From: Aureimonas altamirensis
GTDB lineage: Bacteria > Pseudomonadota > Alphaproteobacteria > Rhizobiales > Rhizobiaceae
Reading direction: 5' to 3'
NCBI RefSeq assembly: GCF_001463885.1
Contig: NZ_BBWQ01000024.1
Span: 62,001 to 126,000, forward strand
Length of the DNA stretch: 64,000 bases
In this document: positions 7,289 to 16,373 of the stretch, in pieces
How the letters are laid out: each line of letters starts with the position of its first letter
Numbering within the stretch: position 1 is the first letter of the stretch
Translations under genes and position numbers: made by a program
Notes under the pieces: generated by a model
Databases searched by the model: none
What the model saw: only the letters and a program-made list of their open reading frames with translations
Told to the model about the DNA's origin: nothing

Positions 7289-8395
7289 CTACTTTTCACC
7301 CAGATACTGAAACACAAGCTGCTTCCACCAGTCGCTTTCGACGGTTTGGATGAGGCTGACGTTCACGGGCTCACGCAGCGCGCTGTTGTTGGGCAGGGCA
7401 ATCGCGTAGTTCTGCTTGACGAAGGTGGTGTCGAGAAGCTGCAGGCTGGATGCGTAGTCTTGCGAGATCAGCCAGTTCAGGAGAGGCCGGTCGTAGACGA
7501 AGGCGTCAATCTGGTTTGCTCGCAACGCCTCCAGGCCAGCTTGGACCGTCGGGTAGTCCCGATGGCGGACTTGCGTCGCATCGAGATAGGCGGCGGTCGA
7601 AGAAGCCTCGACGTTGCCCACTCGGACGGACTTCAGGTCGCCTTCGTTCTGTACCAGCCCCTCAAGCTGGTTGACCGTCAGAACCGAAGTCACCCCGGCC
7701 GTGAAGATCGCAATGCCGAGGATCGAGCCAATCATCCAGACGACGGCGAGAACCTGGCCTGGAACAGAACGCGGACCGAAATTGCCGGTGGTCGCCTGGG
7801 TCGCCGCGTTGGTGGCCCACCACAAGCTCGCGAACATACCCTTGGCGACCCCTCCGCCGAAGTCTTCATTGTCGCGACGTTCGAACAGCCAGATCAACAA
7901 GCCGACAAGCAGCGAGATCCCGATCAGCGCCAGGATGGCCTGCACGAAGCCGAACGAGGTCAGCGCGTTGAGAAGTGGACGCCAGGACGGTTCGCGGCTG
8001 GCAGGGATCGCGATGCCGAGCCCGGTCGCGTAGAAGGGCTGCGTGAAGTCGACGGTCTTCTCGCGTTCGGCCGTAACGGTGATGGCGGCGGTCGCCGCGT
8101 CGAACCTGCCGGAGGCGACGCCCGCAATCTGCTCCTGGACGGTTCCGACTTCCTCAAATCGATATTGCAGCTGAAGCGAGTCTGCGATGCGCTGCCACAA
8201 ATCGACGCTGAGGCCGGTCCAGGTCCCGTCCTGACGCTTGTAGGCGAAGGGTGGCGCAAGCTTGATGCCGATGATGAGTTCGGCAGGTGAACCGCCCGCA
8301 GGGGGTTGCACCGGCCTAGGAGACTGAGCCGCGGCGGTGCCGCTCAGAACGAGAAGAGAGAGCAGGATGCCGACAACCAAGCGAGCCAGACGCAT
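7289..8395 (-). CDS. Ionotropic glutamate-receptor-like ligand-gated channel protein
   Basis: From the chosen ATG the protein has 368 residues. A signal peptide (1-24, ending GTAAAQS) is followed by the first periplasmic-binding lobe (about 38-145), membrane helix M1 (about 151-172), a re-entrant pore segment (about 190-208) starting LWWATNAATQ, helix M2 (about 214-240), and a second binding lobe (about 245-366). This S1-M1-P-M2-S2 order is that of prokaryotic GluR0-type receptors. The pore reads TTGNFGP at 202-208, where potassium-selective relatives have TVGYGD, so ion selectivity is probably different. An ATG 30 bases upstream is an alternative start. If the channel is not functional, the protein could be an amino-acid sensor. 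It ends at the right border of the island. Confidence 0.8.
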   Translation of the reverse strand: MRLARLVVGILLSLLVLSGTAAAQSPRPVQPPAGGSPAELIIGIKLAPPFAYKRQDGTWTGLSVDLWQRIADSLQLQYRFEEVGTVQEQIAGVASGRFDAATAAITVTAEREKTVDFTQPFYATGLGIAIPASREPSWRPLLNALTSFGFVQAILALIGISLLVGLLIWLFERRDNEDFGGGVAKGMFASLWWATNAATQATTGNFGPRSVPGQVLAVVWMIGSILGIAIFTAGVTSVLTVNQLEGLVQNEGDLKSVRVGNVEASSTAAYLDATQVRHRDYPTVQAGLEALRANQIDAFVYDRPLLNWLISQDYASSLQLLDTTFVKQNYAIALPNNSALREPVNVSLIQTVESDWWKQLVFQYLGEK

Positions 8396-8656
8396 GAAAC
8401 CTGCTATCGTCACGGAGAACGTCATGGAGCTTCGTCCCGGCAGGACAACCCAAGGAAAGAAGGGATTGGAGTACTCTGTCCGGTTCCGTACTTTAGATTG
8501 CAAGTAGAAACCTGTCTACGGGATCGGACTCACTGGCGTCTGATTGCCGTTTGCCGATCTTGCTTCCGTTACCACCAGCTTCTCGACCTCATCGCCCGAA
8601 CCACGCCGCGGGACGAAAAAACTCCCCGCGTCCGCAACAACAAAATAAACTACCTC

Positions 8657-8674
8657 CAAAATCTATCAATTTTG
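8657..8674. promoter_or_regulatory. A+T-rich inverted repeat upstream of thioredoxin-fold gene
   Basis: CAAAAT - 6 bases - ATTTTG is a perfect inverted repeat in the most A+T-rich part of the 8396-8711 gap, about 40 bases before the 8712 start. It may be an operator or part of a promoter. No regulator can be assigned. Confidence 0.3.
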
Positions 8675-8711
8675 TAGACTTTAATGCGGTGACGAACTTG
8701 AGGTCATTTCG

Positions 8712-9299
8712 ATGCCGCAGACGCCTTCCAATCCGATCCAACTGGGCTCCAGCCTGCCGGACTTCGTCCTGCCCGGGCCCAATGGCGCAAGCATAACCCC
8801 GGCCGATTTTGCCGGGGCCCCGGCCCTGCTGGTGGCCTTCATTTCCAATCGGTGTCCCTTCGTCGTACTGATCCGCGAAGAGCTCGCAGCCTATGCCCGC
8901 GATTACGCCGGGAAGGGTGTCGCCGTTCTGGCGATCAATTCCAACGATGCGACCCTTTACCCGGAAGAAGCGGCGTCGGAACTGGCACGTGAGGCAAGCG
9001 ACCACGGCTATGCCTTCCCCTATGTGAAGGACGCGACACAGGACGTCGCGCGGGCATTCCGCGCGGCCTGCACGCCGGACCTCTTCCTTTATGATGGCGC
9101 GGGCCGCCTCGCCTACCACGGCCAGTTCGACGACGCGCGTCCGGGCAACGGCAAGCCGGTCACGGGTGCGGATCTGAGGGCGGCAAGCGACGCCATCCTG
9201 GCGGGTCGCCCGCCCGTTGCAGCGCAGCTTCCGTCCATCGGGTGCAACATCAAGTGGCTGCCTGCCGAGGTCCTGCCGGACCAGCGCAAGGCCTCGTGA
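8712..9299 (+). CDS. Thioredoxin-fold (AhpC/TSA-redoxin type) protein
   Basis: A 195-residue cytoplasmic protein of the redoxin family: LPDFVLPGPNG at the N-terminus, a VAFISNRCPFV segment placing a single Cys at the active-site turn (no CxxC), VAINSNDA, TPDLFLYDGAGRLAYHG, and a conserved end PSIGCNIKW with a second Cys. The pattern matches the 'thioredoxin family protein' group with SNxCPxV and SxGCxIKW motifs, thought to act as peroxidase or thiol-disulfide exchange proteins. It stands 44 bases before the flavoprotein gene and may be co-transcribed with it, which would suit a redox pathway. Substrate unknown. Confidence 0.82.
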   Translation: MPQTPSNPIQLGSSLPDFVLPGPNGASITPADFAGAPALLVAFISNRCPFVVLIREELAAYARDYAGKGVAVLAINSNDATLYPEEAASELAREASDHGYAFPYVKDATQDVARAFRAACTPDLFLYDGAGRLAYHGQFDDARPGNGKPVTGADLRAASDAILAGRPPVAAQLPSIGCNIKWLPAEVLPDQRKAS

Positions 9300-9343
9300 T
9301 CGCGGCGCGAGCTTTTCCAACGCATCTTCAGTCAGGAACGCCG

Positions 9344-10972
9344 ATGGCAACGGCCCGCAAGGACAGTTCGCTACCCAATGGCACCGTGCTCGGCTGCGAC
9401 GTCCTGGTTGTCGGCGGGGGGCCGGCCGCAGCCTGGGCGGCTCTGTCCGCGGTCGAGGCGGGCGCCCGCGTCGTGCTGGCCGACAAGGGCTATTTCGGCA
9501 CGAGCGGCGCGACCGCCCCGTCCAATACCGGTACCTGGTACGTGCCCCCGGGCGAAGCCCGCGCAACGGCGGTCGACGCCCGCTGGAAGAAGACGGCGGG
9601 GCTTGCCGACCGCCGCTGGATGATGCGCTGCGTCGATACCTGCTACGATAACCTGTCTCGGTTGGTCGAATGGGGATACCCGTTCCCCAGCGACGACGGC
9701 GGAAACCTGTACGTCGCCAACCTGCGCGGTCCCGATTACATGCGCTTCATGCGCGAGCGCGTATCGAAAGCGGCCGTGCGTATCCTCGATCATCACCCGA
9801 TCCTCGAACTCATCGGCGAGGGCGCGTCCATATCGGGGGCCGCCGGCTTGGCGCGCGCCAACGGGCACGATTTTCGGATCGAGGCGAAGGCCGTGGTGCT
9901 CGCCACCGGCGGATGCGCCTTCTTCGAACGTATCCTTGGCGGAACGGGCCTGACCGGCGATGGCCATCTCTTTGCGCTCGAAGCAGGCGGCGCCCTGTCC
10001 GGAATGGAATTCAGCGGGAAATACACGCTCGCCCCCTACGGATCGTCGGTCAACAAGGGTTTGCCCTTCCGCTGGGCAAGCTTCTACCGCGCGGACGGCA
10101 CCCCTCTCGTCGGGCCGGACGGCGCGCAGTTGACGAATGGAATAGGCGGAGCAGAACGGGCCATCGCCGCGGCCCTGATGGAGGGGCCGGTTTACGCCCG
10201 GCTCGATCTGGCCAACGCTCCCCTGCGCGATGCACTCCGCCGGGGGCAACCCAATTGCTTCGCCCCCTATGACCGGATGCGGCTGGACCCGTTCGAGGAT
10301 CGCTTCCGTATCGAGCTGAAATACGAAGGGACCATCCGCGGCACGGGCGGAATCCGGATCGCCTCTGCCGAATGCGCAGCCGGCGTGGCCGGGCTGTTCG
10401 TCGCCGGCGACGCGGCCAGCCGCGAAAACGTAACCGGTGCGATCTCCGGCGGCGGCGCCATCAACGCGTCCTGGGCGATGGCGAGCGGCTGGTGGGCGGG
10501 CCACGGCGCGGCGTCCTTCGCGGCCAGGCGGCCGGGCATCGACGCCGGGCGGCTGACACCCCTCGGGCGGACGGGGCTGCGCGGCGCAAGCAGTGCCCGG
10601 CCCGTCGACATCGCGGCGGCCGCGTTGCGGGTGCATGCCGAAATTGCGCCGCTTGGCAAAAGCTACATTCGCGACGCCGCAACCTTGCGGCAAAGCCGAA
10701 ATGCCGTCGACGCGGTCTGGCAGGAGCTCCATGACCATCTGGAGGCGACCGGCCGCGAGCGGCTGCGCGCCCGGGAACTGGTCGCGGTGACGGCTGCAAG
10801 CCGCGCTACGCTGACAGCCGCCGCTTTGCGCACGGAAAGCCGGGGCGTTCACCGCCGGGCGGATTTCCCCGGCGAAGTGCCCGGCATGGGACGCCGCATC
10901 ATCGTATCCGGCGTGCAATCCGTCTCGGCGCAGCTCGAAGCGGAGGCAATCGACGCCGGGGTCGCATCATGA
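9344..10972 (+). CDS. FAD-dependent oxidoreductase (APS reductase / fumarate reductase flavoprotein superfamily)
   Basis: A 542-residue flavoprotein. The FAD-binding motif VLVVGGGPAAAWAAL is near residue 17, a GTSGATAPSNTG segment near 47 contacts flavin in this superfamily, ATGGCAF lies mid-protein, and a C-terminal GLFVAGDAASRENVTGAISGGG closes the FAD site. It matches the adenylylsulfate reductase alpha / succinate dehydrogenase flavoprotein group in layout. Its stop overlaps the start of the two-cluster ferredoxin as ATGA, so the two likely form a complex analogous to AprAB. The next genes encode a taurine/sulfonate-type ABC transporter, suggesting action on an imported sulfur or small organic compound. 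An in-frame start at 9242 is inside the previous gene and was not used. Confidence 0.85.
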   Translation: MATARKDSSLPNGTVLGCDVLVVGGGPAAAWAALSAVEAGARVVLADKGYFGTSGATAPSNTGTWYVPPGEARATAVDARWKKTAGLADRRWMMRCVDTCYDNLSRLVEWGYPFPSDDGGNLYVANLRGPDYMRFMRERVSKAAVRILDHHPILELIGEGASISGAAGLARANGHDFRIEAKAVVLATGGCAFFERILGGTGLTGDGHLFALEAGGALSGMEFSGKYTLAPYGSSVNKGLPFRWASFYRADGTPLVGPDGAQLTNGIGGAERAIAAALMEGPVYARLDLANAPLRDALRRGQPNCFAPYDRMRLDPFEDRFRIELKYEGTIRGTGGIRIASAECAAGVAGLFVAGDAASRENVTGAISGGGAINASWAMASGWWAGHGAASFAARRPGIDAGRLTPLGRTGLRGASSARPVDIAAAALRVHAEIAPLGKSYIRDAATLRQSRNAVDAVWQELHDHLEATGRERLRARELVAVTAASRATLTAAALRTESRGVHRRADFPGEVPGMGRRIIVSGVQSVSAQLEAEAIDAGVAS

Positions 10973-11298
10973 TCGAGATCGTTTCCGAGGCACGCTGCAT
11001 CCGCTGCGATATCTGCGAACGGGTCTGCCCTGCCTTCGTCTTCGACCGGGACGAATCCGGACTGCCCTTCATCGCAAGGCAGGATGACTGCCAGACCTGT
11101 TTCCTCTGCGAAATCTATTGCCCCACCGACGCGCTCTACGTGGCCGAGCATGCCCACGGGCCGACCGGCATCAGCGAGGCGGAGGCCGAGGCCGCCGATC
11201 TGTTCGGCAGCTATGCCCGCGCGCTCGGATGGCGGCGTGGCCGCTCCGGCGGCGCTGCGGACGATCCGACACATCGCCTCCGGATGGCGCAGGCATGA
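10969..11298 (+). CDS. 2[4Fe-4S] ferredoxin subunit
   Basis: A 109-residue protein with two classical cluster motifs, CIRCDICERVCP at about residues 10-21 and CQTCFLCEIYCP at about 43-54. A ~50-residue tail lacks cysteines. The ATG overlaps the flavoprotein stop, and it is very probably the electron-transfer beta subunit of that enzyme, as in adenylylsulfate reductase. The exact physiological partner is not visible. Confidence 0.9.
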   Translation: MIEIVSEARCIRCDICERVCPAFVFDRDESGLPFIARQDDCQTCFLCEIYCPTDALYVAEHAHGPTGISEAEAEAADLFGSYARALGWRRGRSGGAADDPTHRLRMAQA

Positions 11299-11317
11299 AG
11301 TTCGAGAGGAGAAGCCC

Positions 11318-12154
11318 ATGGACCGCATAACAGTGAGGGACGTCTGCAAGACGTTTCGCCTCAGGCCGGGCCAGACCGTGACGCTGGATGGCCGCAAGAG
11401 CGATCGGGTCGAGGTTCTGGCCGGCGTCGATCTTTCGATCCGCCGCGGCGAGTTCATAACCCTCGTCGGCCCTTCGGGCAGCGGCAAGTCGGTCCTGCTC
11501 GACGTCATTGCCGGATTGACGGATGCGACGTCCGGCAGCGCCGAGATCGACGGACGCTCGGTGACGAGACCTCACGCCGATACGGCCTACGTCTTCCAGC
11601 AATATGCCCTGTTTCCATGGCGGACGGCCATCGAGAACGTCGAGTACCAGCTCGAGGTCCGGGGCGTGGGAAAGGCGGAGCGGCGCGAGCGGGCTCTCCA
11701 CTTCCTCAACCTCTTCGGTCTGCGGGGCTTCGAGGATCGCTACCCCTCGCAACTGTCGGGCGGGATGCAGCAGCGCGTGGCCATCGCGCGCTCCTTATCG
11801 AGCGACCCCCAGGTCCTGCTGATGGACGAACCCTTCGCCGCGCTGGACGCCCAGACGCGCGATATCCTTCAGATAGAGCTTTTGCGCATATGGGAGACGA
11901 TCCGCACGACGGTCGTCTTCGTCACGCACTCGATCGACGAGGCCATCTTCCTGGCCGACCGCGTCGTGGTCATGACGGCGCGTCCGGCCCGGGTGAAGGA
12001 GATCGTCGAGATAGACCTGCCGCGCCCGCGCGACATCGAATGTCGGAACGGCGCCGCCTTCAACGACTATCGCGGCCATGTGTGGAATGCCCTGCGGGAT
12101 GAAGTCCGCAAGGCCCAGGCCGACTGGTCCCTCGCTTCCGCCTTCGGTCATTGA
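11318..12154 (+). CDS. ABC transporter ATP-binding protein (taurine/sulfonate/nitrate type)
   Basis: A 278-residue ATPase. Walker A is GPSGSGKS near residue 50, the Q-loop is VFQQYALFPW, the signature LSGGMQQRVAIAR, Walker B LLMDEPFAALD, and the H-loop VTHSIDEA. The FPW after the Q-loop and the DEA after the H-loop are typical of the SsuB/TauB/NrtD group. The start is set by GAGAGGAGAAG upstream; the longer open frame overlaps the ferredoxin. It belongs with the permease and binding protein that follow. Confidence 0.93.
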   Translation: MDRITVRDVCKTFRLRPGQTVTLDGRKSDRVEVLAGVDLSIRRGEFITLVGPSGSGKSVLLDVIAGLTDATSGSAEIDGRSVTRPHADTAYVFQQYALFPWRTAIENVEYQLEVRGVGKAERRERALHFLNLFGLRGFEDRYPSQLSGGMQQRVAIARSLSSDPQVLLMDEPFAALDAQTRDILQIELLRIWETIRTTVVFVTHSIDEAIFLADRVVVMTARPARVKEIVEIDLPRPRDIECRNGAAFNDYRGHVWNALRDEVRKAQADWSLASAFGH

Positions 12155-12164
12155 GGAGCCGGTC

Positions 12165-13022
12165 ATGACCTATGCATCATCAGCCAAGGGCGGTGAAACG
12201 CCATTTCCGACGAATAGGCGGCTTCGGTTCAGCGTGGCCAACTCGGCCTTGCGGGCCGCTGCAAGCACGATCGGCTGCGGGCTCCCGGCAATGCTTGCAT
12301 TCGCCCTCCTTTGGGAGATGGCGCCCCGGCTGGGCTGGATCAACGCGCTGTTCTTTCCGCCGCTCAGCCGGGTCCTGGCCAGCCTCGGCGACATGATCGC
12401 CAGTGGCCTCATCGTGCAGCATCTGGGTATCAGCCTGCAACGCGCGGCCATCGGCTTCCTGCTGGCCGTGGCGGTGGCCATCCCGCTCGGGCTGCTTATG
12501 GGCCGTTACACGCTGTTCGAGCGCATGAGCGACTTTCTGGTGCAGACCTTACGCAACACATCGCAGTTCGCCCTGCTGCCCGTCTTCATCCTGGTGCTCG
12601 GCATCGGCGAGGCATCCAAGATCGCCATCACCTTCTATGCCGCCGTGTTCTTCCTGCTGGTCAATACCATCGTCGGGGTCAAGTCGACCGATCCGCTGCT
12701 GCTGAAGGCTGCGCGCTCGATGGGCACGTCGGACTGGGACCTGTTCCGCAAGGTGATCCTGCCGTCGGCGATCCCGTCGATCGTGGCCGGCGCACGACTG
12801 GGCGTGAAATCCTCGCTGTTCTCGGTCATCGCAGCCGAGATGCTGGCAGCGCAATCGGGCATCGGCTTTCTCATCCAGAACTCGTCGCTGATGCTTCAGA
12901 CAGACCGCATGTATGCCGGCATTCTGACGCTCACGATCGCCGGCCTCCTGCTCAATTATGCCCTCGTCGCCTTCGAGCGGCGCGCCACGCGCTGGCAGCC
13001 GCACGGCGACGAAACCGACTGA
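12165..13022 (+). CDS. ABC transporter permease (SsuC/TauC type)
   Basis: A 285-residue inner-membrane protein with about six hydrophobic helices. The cytoplasmic coupling loop (EAA motif) is SMGTSDWDLFRKVILPSAIPSIVAGARLG. Family pattern: GWINALFFPPLSRVL near the start and IAAEMLAAQSGIGFLI near the end. RBS GAGGAGCCGGTC precedes the ATG, 11 bases after the ATPase stop. Partner of the adjacent ATPase and the binding protein at 13062. Confidence 0.92.
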   Translation: MTYASSAKGGETPFPTNRRLRFSVANSALRAAASTIGCGLPAMLAFALLWEMAPRLGWINALFFPPLSRVLASLGDMIASGLIVQHLGISLQRAAIGFLLAVAVAIPLGLLMGRYTLFERMSDFLVQTLRNTSQFALLPVFILVLGIGEASKIAITFYAAVFFLLVNTIVGVKSTDPLLLKAARSMGTSDWDLFRKVILPSAIPSIVAGARLGVKSSLFSVIAAEMLAAQSGIGFLIQNSSLMLQTDRMYAGILTLTIAGLLLNYALVAFERRATRWQPHGDETD

Positions 13023-13061
13023 TCCCTTTTTCAATCCAATCGAAACGGAAGGCCGTTACCC

Positions 13062-14099
13062 ATGCGCACGACCAAACCCCTTCTTACGCGGCGCCTGTTC
13101 TCCGCCACTCTTGCCGCCGCAGTCGCCATCGGCGCCGTTCCGCTGGCCGGGGCGGCGTCTGCCGCCGACGACAAGCCGGACGCCATACGCATCGGCTCCA
13201 CCGCACCGGGGCATTTCAAGTTCATCCTGTTCCGCCACCAGAAGCTTCTCGAGAAGGAATTCGAGGCGGATGGAATCCCGATCGAGCTGACGACGTTCGA
13301 CGGCGGCTCTGCGGCGTCGGTTGCACTGGGGTCCGGCGCCCTCGACGTCACCTATATCGGCAACAACCCTTCGCTGCGGTTGGCGGCGAGCGGCGCCAAC
13401 GTCAAGCTTGTCGGGCTTTCGAGCTGGCTGCCGTCCAACGAGACCCTTGTGCTCACCCGCGCCGACTCCGACATCCGGACGCTTGCCGACCTTAAAGGCA
13501 AGCGCGTCGGTTATCTTGCGGGGACGGTTCGCCACTCGACATTCGCCAAGGCACTGGAAGCACAAGGACTGTCGATCGACGATGTCGAGAGCCTGAACAT
13601 CGGCATCGAGAGCTCCGGACCGGCCCTCGCCCGGGGCGATATCGACGCGATCGTGGAGGGGCAGGGTTCCGCTCAGCGCCTCGTGGAGGCGGGTCAGGCA
13701 CGCATCGTCTTCGATGCGGCCAAGGACGGCCGCCCCGAATGGGCGGTGCCGCATGCCATAAGCGTCAACGGCGATTTCGCCCAGCGTTATCCCGACATCG
13801 TCGAGCGCATCCTGAAGGTCGACATCGCGGCGGCCGAGTGGGTCGAAGCCAATCCGGAAGAAGCCATCTCGATCTTCGTCGAGGAGACCGGCAACAGCGA
13901 AGCCGCTGTCAGGGCGACCTATGCGGATGGTCGTTTCTACCAGAACCCCGAGATCACGCCGGCGGCCGTGGAGGCCCTCAAGGGCGAGGAAGCCTTCATG
14001 GCGAAGGCCGGCCTGCTGCAGGGGTCGATCGACTACGACCGCTGGGTCGACCGATCCTTCTTCGAGGCGGCGACCGCCGAGCGCACCGCCGGCAACTAA
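13062..14099 (+). CDS. ABC transporter substrate-binding protein (aliphatic sulfonate/taurine type)
   Basis: A 345-residue exported protein. The N-terminus MRTTKPLLTRRLFSATLAAA is a long signal peptide with a twin arginine, cleaved near ASAAD. The mature part has the SsuA-type pattern: IRIGSTAPGHFKFILFR, LTTFDGGSAASVALGSGALDVTYIG, a LKGKRVGYLAGTVRHSTF hinge and AWVEANPEEAISIF-type helices near the end. It should deliver a sulfonate-like or related small anion to the 12165 permease. The ligand cannot be specified from sequence. It is followed directly by an MFS exporter. Confidence 0.9.
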   Translation: MRTTKPLLTRRLFSATLAAAVAIGAVPLAGAASAADDKPDAIRIGSTAPGHFKFILFRHQKLLEKEFEADGIPIELTTFDGGSAASVALGSGALDVTYIGNNPSLRLAASGANVKLVGLSSWLPSNETLVLTRADSDIRTLADLKGKRVGYLAGTVRHSTFAKALEAQGLSIDDVESLNIGIESSGPALARGDIDAIVEGQGSAQRLVEAGQARIVFDAAKDGRPEWAVPHAISVNGDFAQRYPDIVERILKVDIAAAEWVEANPEEAISIFVEETGNSEAAVRATYADGRFYQNPEITPAAVEALKGEEAFMAKAGLLQGSIDYDRWVDRSFFEAATAERTAGN

Positions 14100-14102
14100 A
14101 CC

Positions 14103-15533
14103 TTGCCGAGCGCAACGACCAGCGACAGCCGAGCGGAGGAGCGGGCCGGGCGTCCGCGCCTCGTTGCCGGCATCGTCGCCGTCGCCTTCTTCATGCAGAT
14201 GATCGACGGAACGATCATCGCAACCTCCCTGCCCGCCATGGCGGCCGATTTCCGGACCGACGCGATCTCGCTCAATGTCGGTTTTACGGCCTATCTTCTG
14301 GCGATGGCGATCTTCATTGCGCCGTCGGGTTGGCTGGCGGAGCGGTTCGGCGCCCGACGGGTCTTCCTTCTGGCCACGATCCTCTTTACCGCCGCGTCGC
14401 TGGCCTGCGCGGCGGCGGGCTCGCTCACCTCATTCACGCTGGCCCGCGTGGTGCAAGGCGCGGCGGCGGCCCTGATGGCCCCGGTCGGGCGGCAGCTCGT
14501 CCTGCGCGGCACGCAGAAGCACGAGCTCGTCCGCACCATCGCAATCATCACCTGGCCGGCGCTGATCGCCCCAGTCGTGGGTCCCCTCCTTGGCGGGTTC
14601 ATCACCACCCATGTCGGCTGGCGGTGGAACTTTCTGATCAACCTACCCATCGGCATTGCCGGCGCCCTACTGATCCGTCTTTTCATCCCTGCGGATGAAG
14701 CACGGACGGCCCGGCGGTTCGACTGGGCCGGCTTTGCGCTGTCCGCCGGGGCCCTCGCCGCTCTCGTCACCGGCCTGGAACTCTTCTCGCATGAGGGCCG
14801 CGCCGGGCTGGCGCTGTCGCTTGTCGCCGCCGCGACGGCAACCGGCATGCTGGCGATACGGCACATGAACCGAAGCCTGGCGCCGTTGCTGGACCTCAAG
14901 GTATTGCAGGTCCGGACATTCGCTTTCTCGGCCTTGTCCAGCGGCATCCTGACGCGAAGCGCGATCAACGCAACGCCCTTCCTGCTGCCGCTCCTGCTGC
15001 AAATCGGCTTCGGCCTCGACGCAATCGCCACCGGCTCGCTGATCCTGGTCTATTTCCTCGGCAATTTGGCGATGAAGGCGGCGACGACCGGCTTCCTGCG
15101 GCTTCTGGGCTTTCGGACATTGCTGGTCTTCAACGGTGTCCTCGCTTCAGCCCTCGTGGCCTGTCTCGGGCTGATCGGCCCGGACACCGGCAATACGCTC
15201 CTGTGGCCGGTGCTGTTTGCCGCCGGATTGACGCGGTCGATGCAGTTCACTGCGCTGAACACCATTGCCTTCGCCGACATCGAGGCTCGCCAGCGGGGCG
15301 ACGCGGCCACCATATCGGCCATGTCGCAGCAGATTTCCCAACTTCTGTCCATCGCAGGATCGATCGCCGTCATACGGCTGATCCACGCGTTCGACCTTGT
15401 CGGGCCAGACCGGGAAGCGGCCGCGTTCGCCCTTGCCCTCATGGTGATGGGGGCCATCGGCATCGCATCTTCGCTAGCCTTCCTGCGGCTGCCGGCAGAT
15501 GCCGGCCACGAAGTTTCCGGCCGCCGCGCCTGA
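14103..15533 (+). CDS. MFS transporter, DHA2 (14-helix drug:H+ antiporter) family
   Basis: About 476 residues with roughly fourteen hydrophobic helices. The DHA2 motif near the N-terminus is FFMQMIDGTIIATSLPAMAADF, then GWLAERFGARRVF (motif A) and GPLLGGFITTHVGWRWNFLINLPIG (motif C region). No ATG is available before the first helix; the frame opens with TTG three bases after the preceding stop, so the start is uncertain. It probably exports a drug or metabolite. Its place directly after the ABC genes suggests export of a product of that pathway, but this is inference. Confidence 0.85.
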   Translation: MPSATTSDSRAEERAGRPRLVAGIVAVAFFMQMIDGTIIATSLPAMAADFRTDAISLNVGFTAYLLAMAIFIAPSGWLAERFGARRVFLLATILFTAASLACAAAGSLTSFTLARVVQGAAAALMAPVGRQLVLRGTQKHELVRTIAIITWPALIAPVVGPLLGGFITTHVGWRWNFLINLPIGIAGALLIRLFIPADEARTARRFDWAGFALSAGALAALVTGLELFSHEGRAGLALSLVAAATATGMLAIRHMNRSLAPLLDLKVLQVRTFAFSALSSGILTRSAINATPFLLPLLLQIGFGLDAIATGSLILVYFLGNLAMKAATTGFLRLLGFRTLLVFNGVLASALVACLGLIGPDTGNTLLWPVLFAAGLTRSMQFTALNTIAFADIEARQRGDAATISAMSQQISQLLSIAGSIAVIRLIHAFDLVGPDREAAAFALALMVMGAIGIASSLAFLRLPADAGHEVSGRRA

Positions 15534-15715
15534 CAGGCATACAGGCAGATGGAAGGGCTTGTGTCGCCATCGTCACGACGACGGCTTCCTGCTTTCGCTT
15601 ACATCCGGTCGGTTGTCGAAGTCCGGGAAGCCCTGTCGACGACCAAAGCTGTTATGCTAACGTGGGTCGATTCACTCCCAACGACCCTTCCATATCTCAG
15701 GCTCGGACACCCTTG

Positions 15716-16192
15716 ATGAAGCTTGACCGTATCGACATCAAGATCCTGCACGAGTTGCAGAAAAACGGTCGCGTGACCAATGTCGAACTAGCCAAGCTTG
15801 TCAATCTTTCCGCCAGCCCGTGCCTGATGCGCGTGAAGAAGCTGCAGGCGGAAGGCTACATCTCCGGTTATTCCGCGCAGATCAACGTCGCCAAGCTCGG
15901 TGCGACCCTCACGGTGTTCACCGAAGTCACGCTGAAGAACCATCAGCAGATCGACTTCGCGCGCTTCCTTACGGCCGTCGAAAAGGTCGATGAAGTGGTG
16001 GAATGCCACCTCGTTTCCGGCGGGTACGATTACCTGCTCAAGGTCGTGGCAGCGGGGATCAGCGAGTATCAGGCGATCATGGAGCGTCTGTCGGGCCTGG
16101 ACATCGGCATCGACAAATATTTCAGCTTCGTTGTCCTGAAGTCGCCTGTCGTGCGGGCCCACCTGCCGCTGAAATCCCTGTTTCCCTACTGA
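15716..16192 (+). CDS. Lrp/AsnC-family transcriptional regulator
   Basis: A 158-residue regulator. The N-terminal winged helix begins LDRIDIKILHELQKNGRVTNVELA with a recognition segment VNLSASPCLMRVKKLQAEG. A C-terminal RAM ligand-binding domain follows, with VVECHLVSGGYDYLLKVV and FVVLKSPV. Lrp-type regulators sense amino acids, and the surrounding kinase, aminotransferase, amine oxidase and dipeptide-transport genes are plausible targets. The 182-base gap before it and the 181-base gap after it contain no clear operator. Confidence 0.95.
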   Translation: MKLDRIDIKILHELQKNGRVTNVELAKLVNLSASPCLMRVKKLQAEGYISGYSAQINVAKLGATLTVFTEVTLKNHQQIDFARFLTAVEKVDEVVECHLVSGGYDYLLKVVAAGISEYQAIMERLSGLDIGIDKYFSFVVLKSPVVRAHLPLKSLFPY

Positions 16193-16373
16193 CGATCCGC
16201 TGCGCGGACCCCGCCTCCGGCCTTCAGTGCAGGCCATCGTGCCGAAATCCCCCCCATAAACGGAATATCCTGCTCCGGGACCGCAGAATTCGGCAATCCG
16301 TCCGGTGTGTTCAGTCCTACCGTCATCGCATCGCTCCACCCGGCATCCCGCGCCGGCCAAAAGGACAGTGCGC

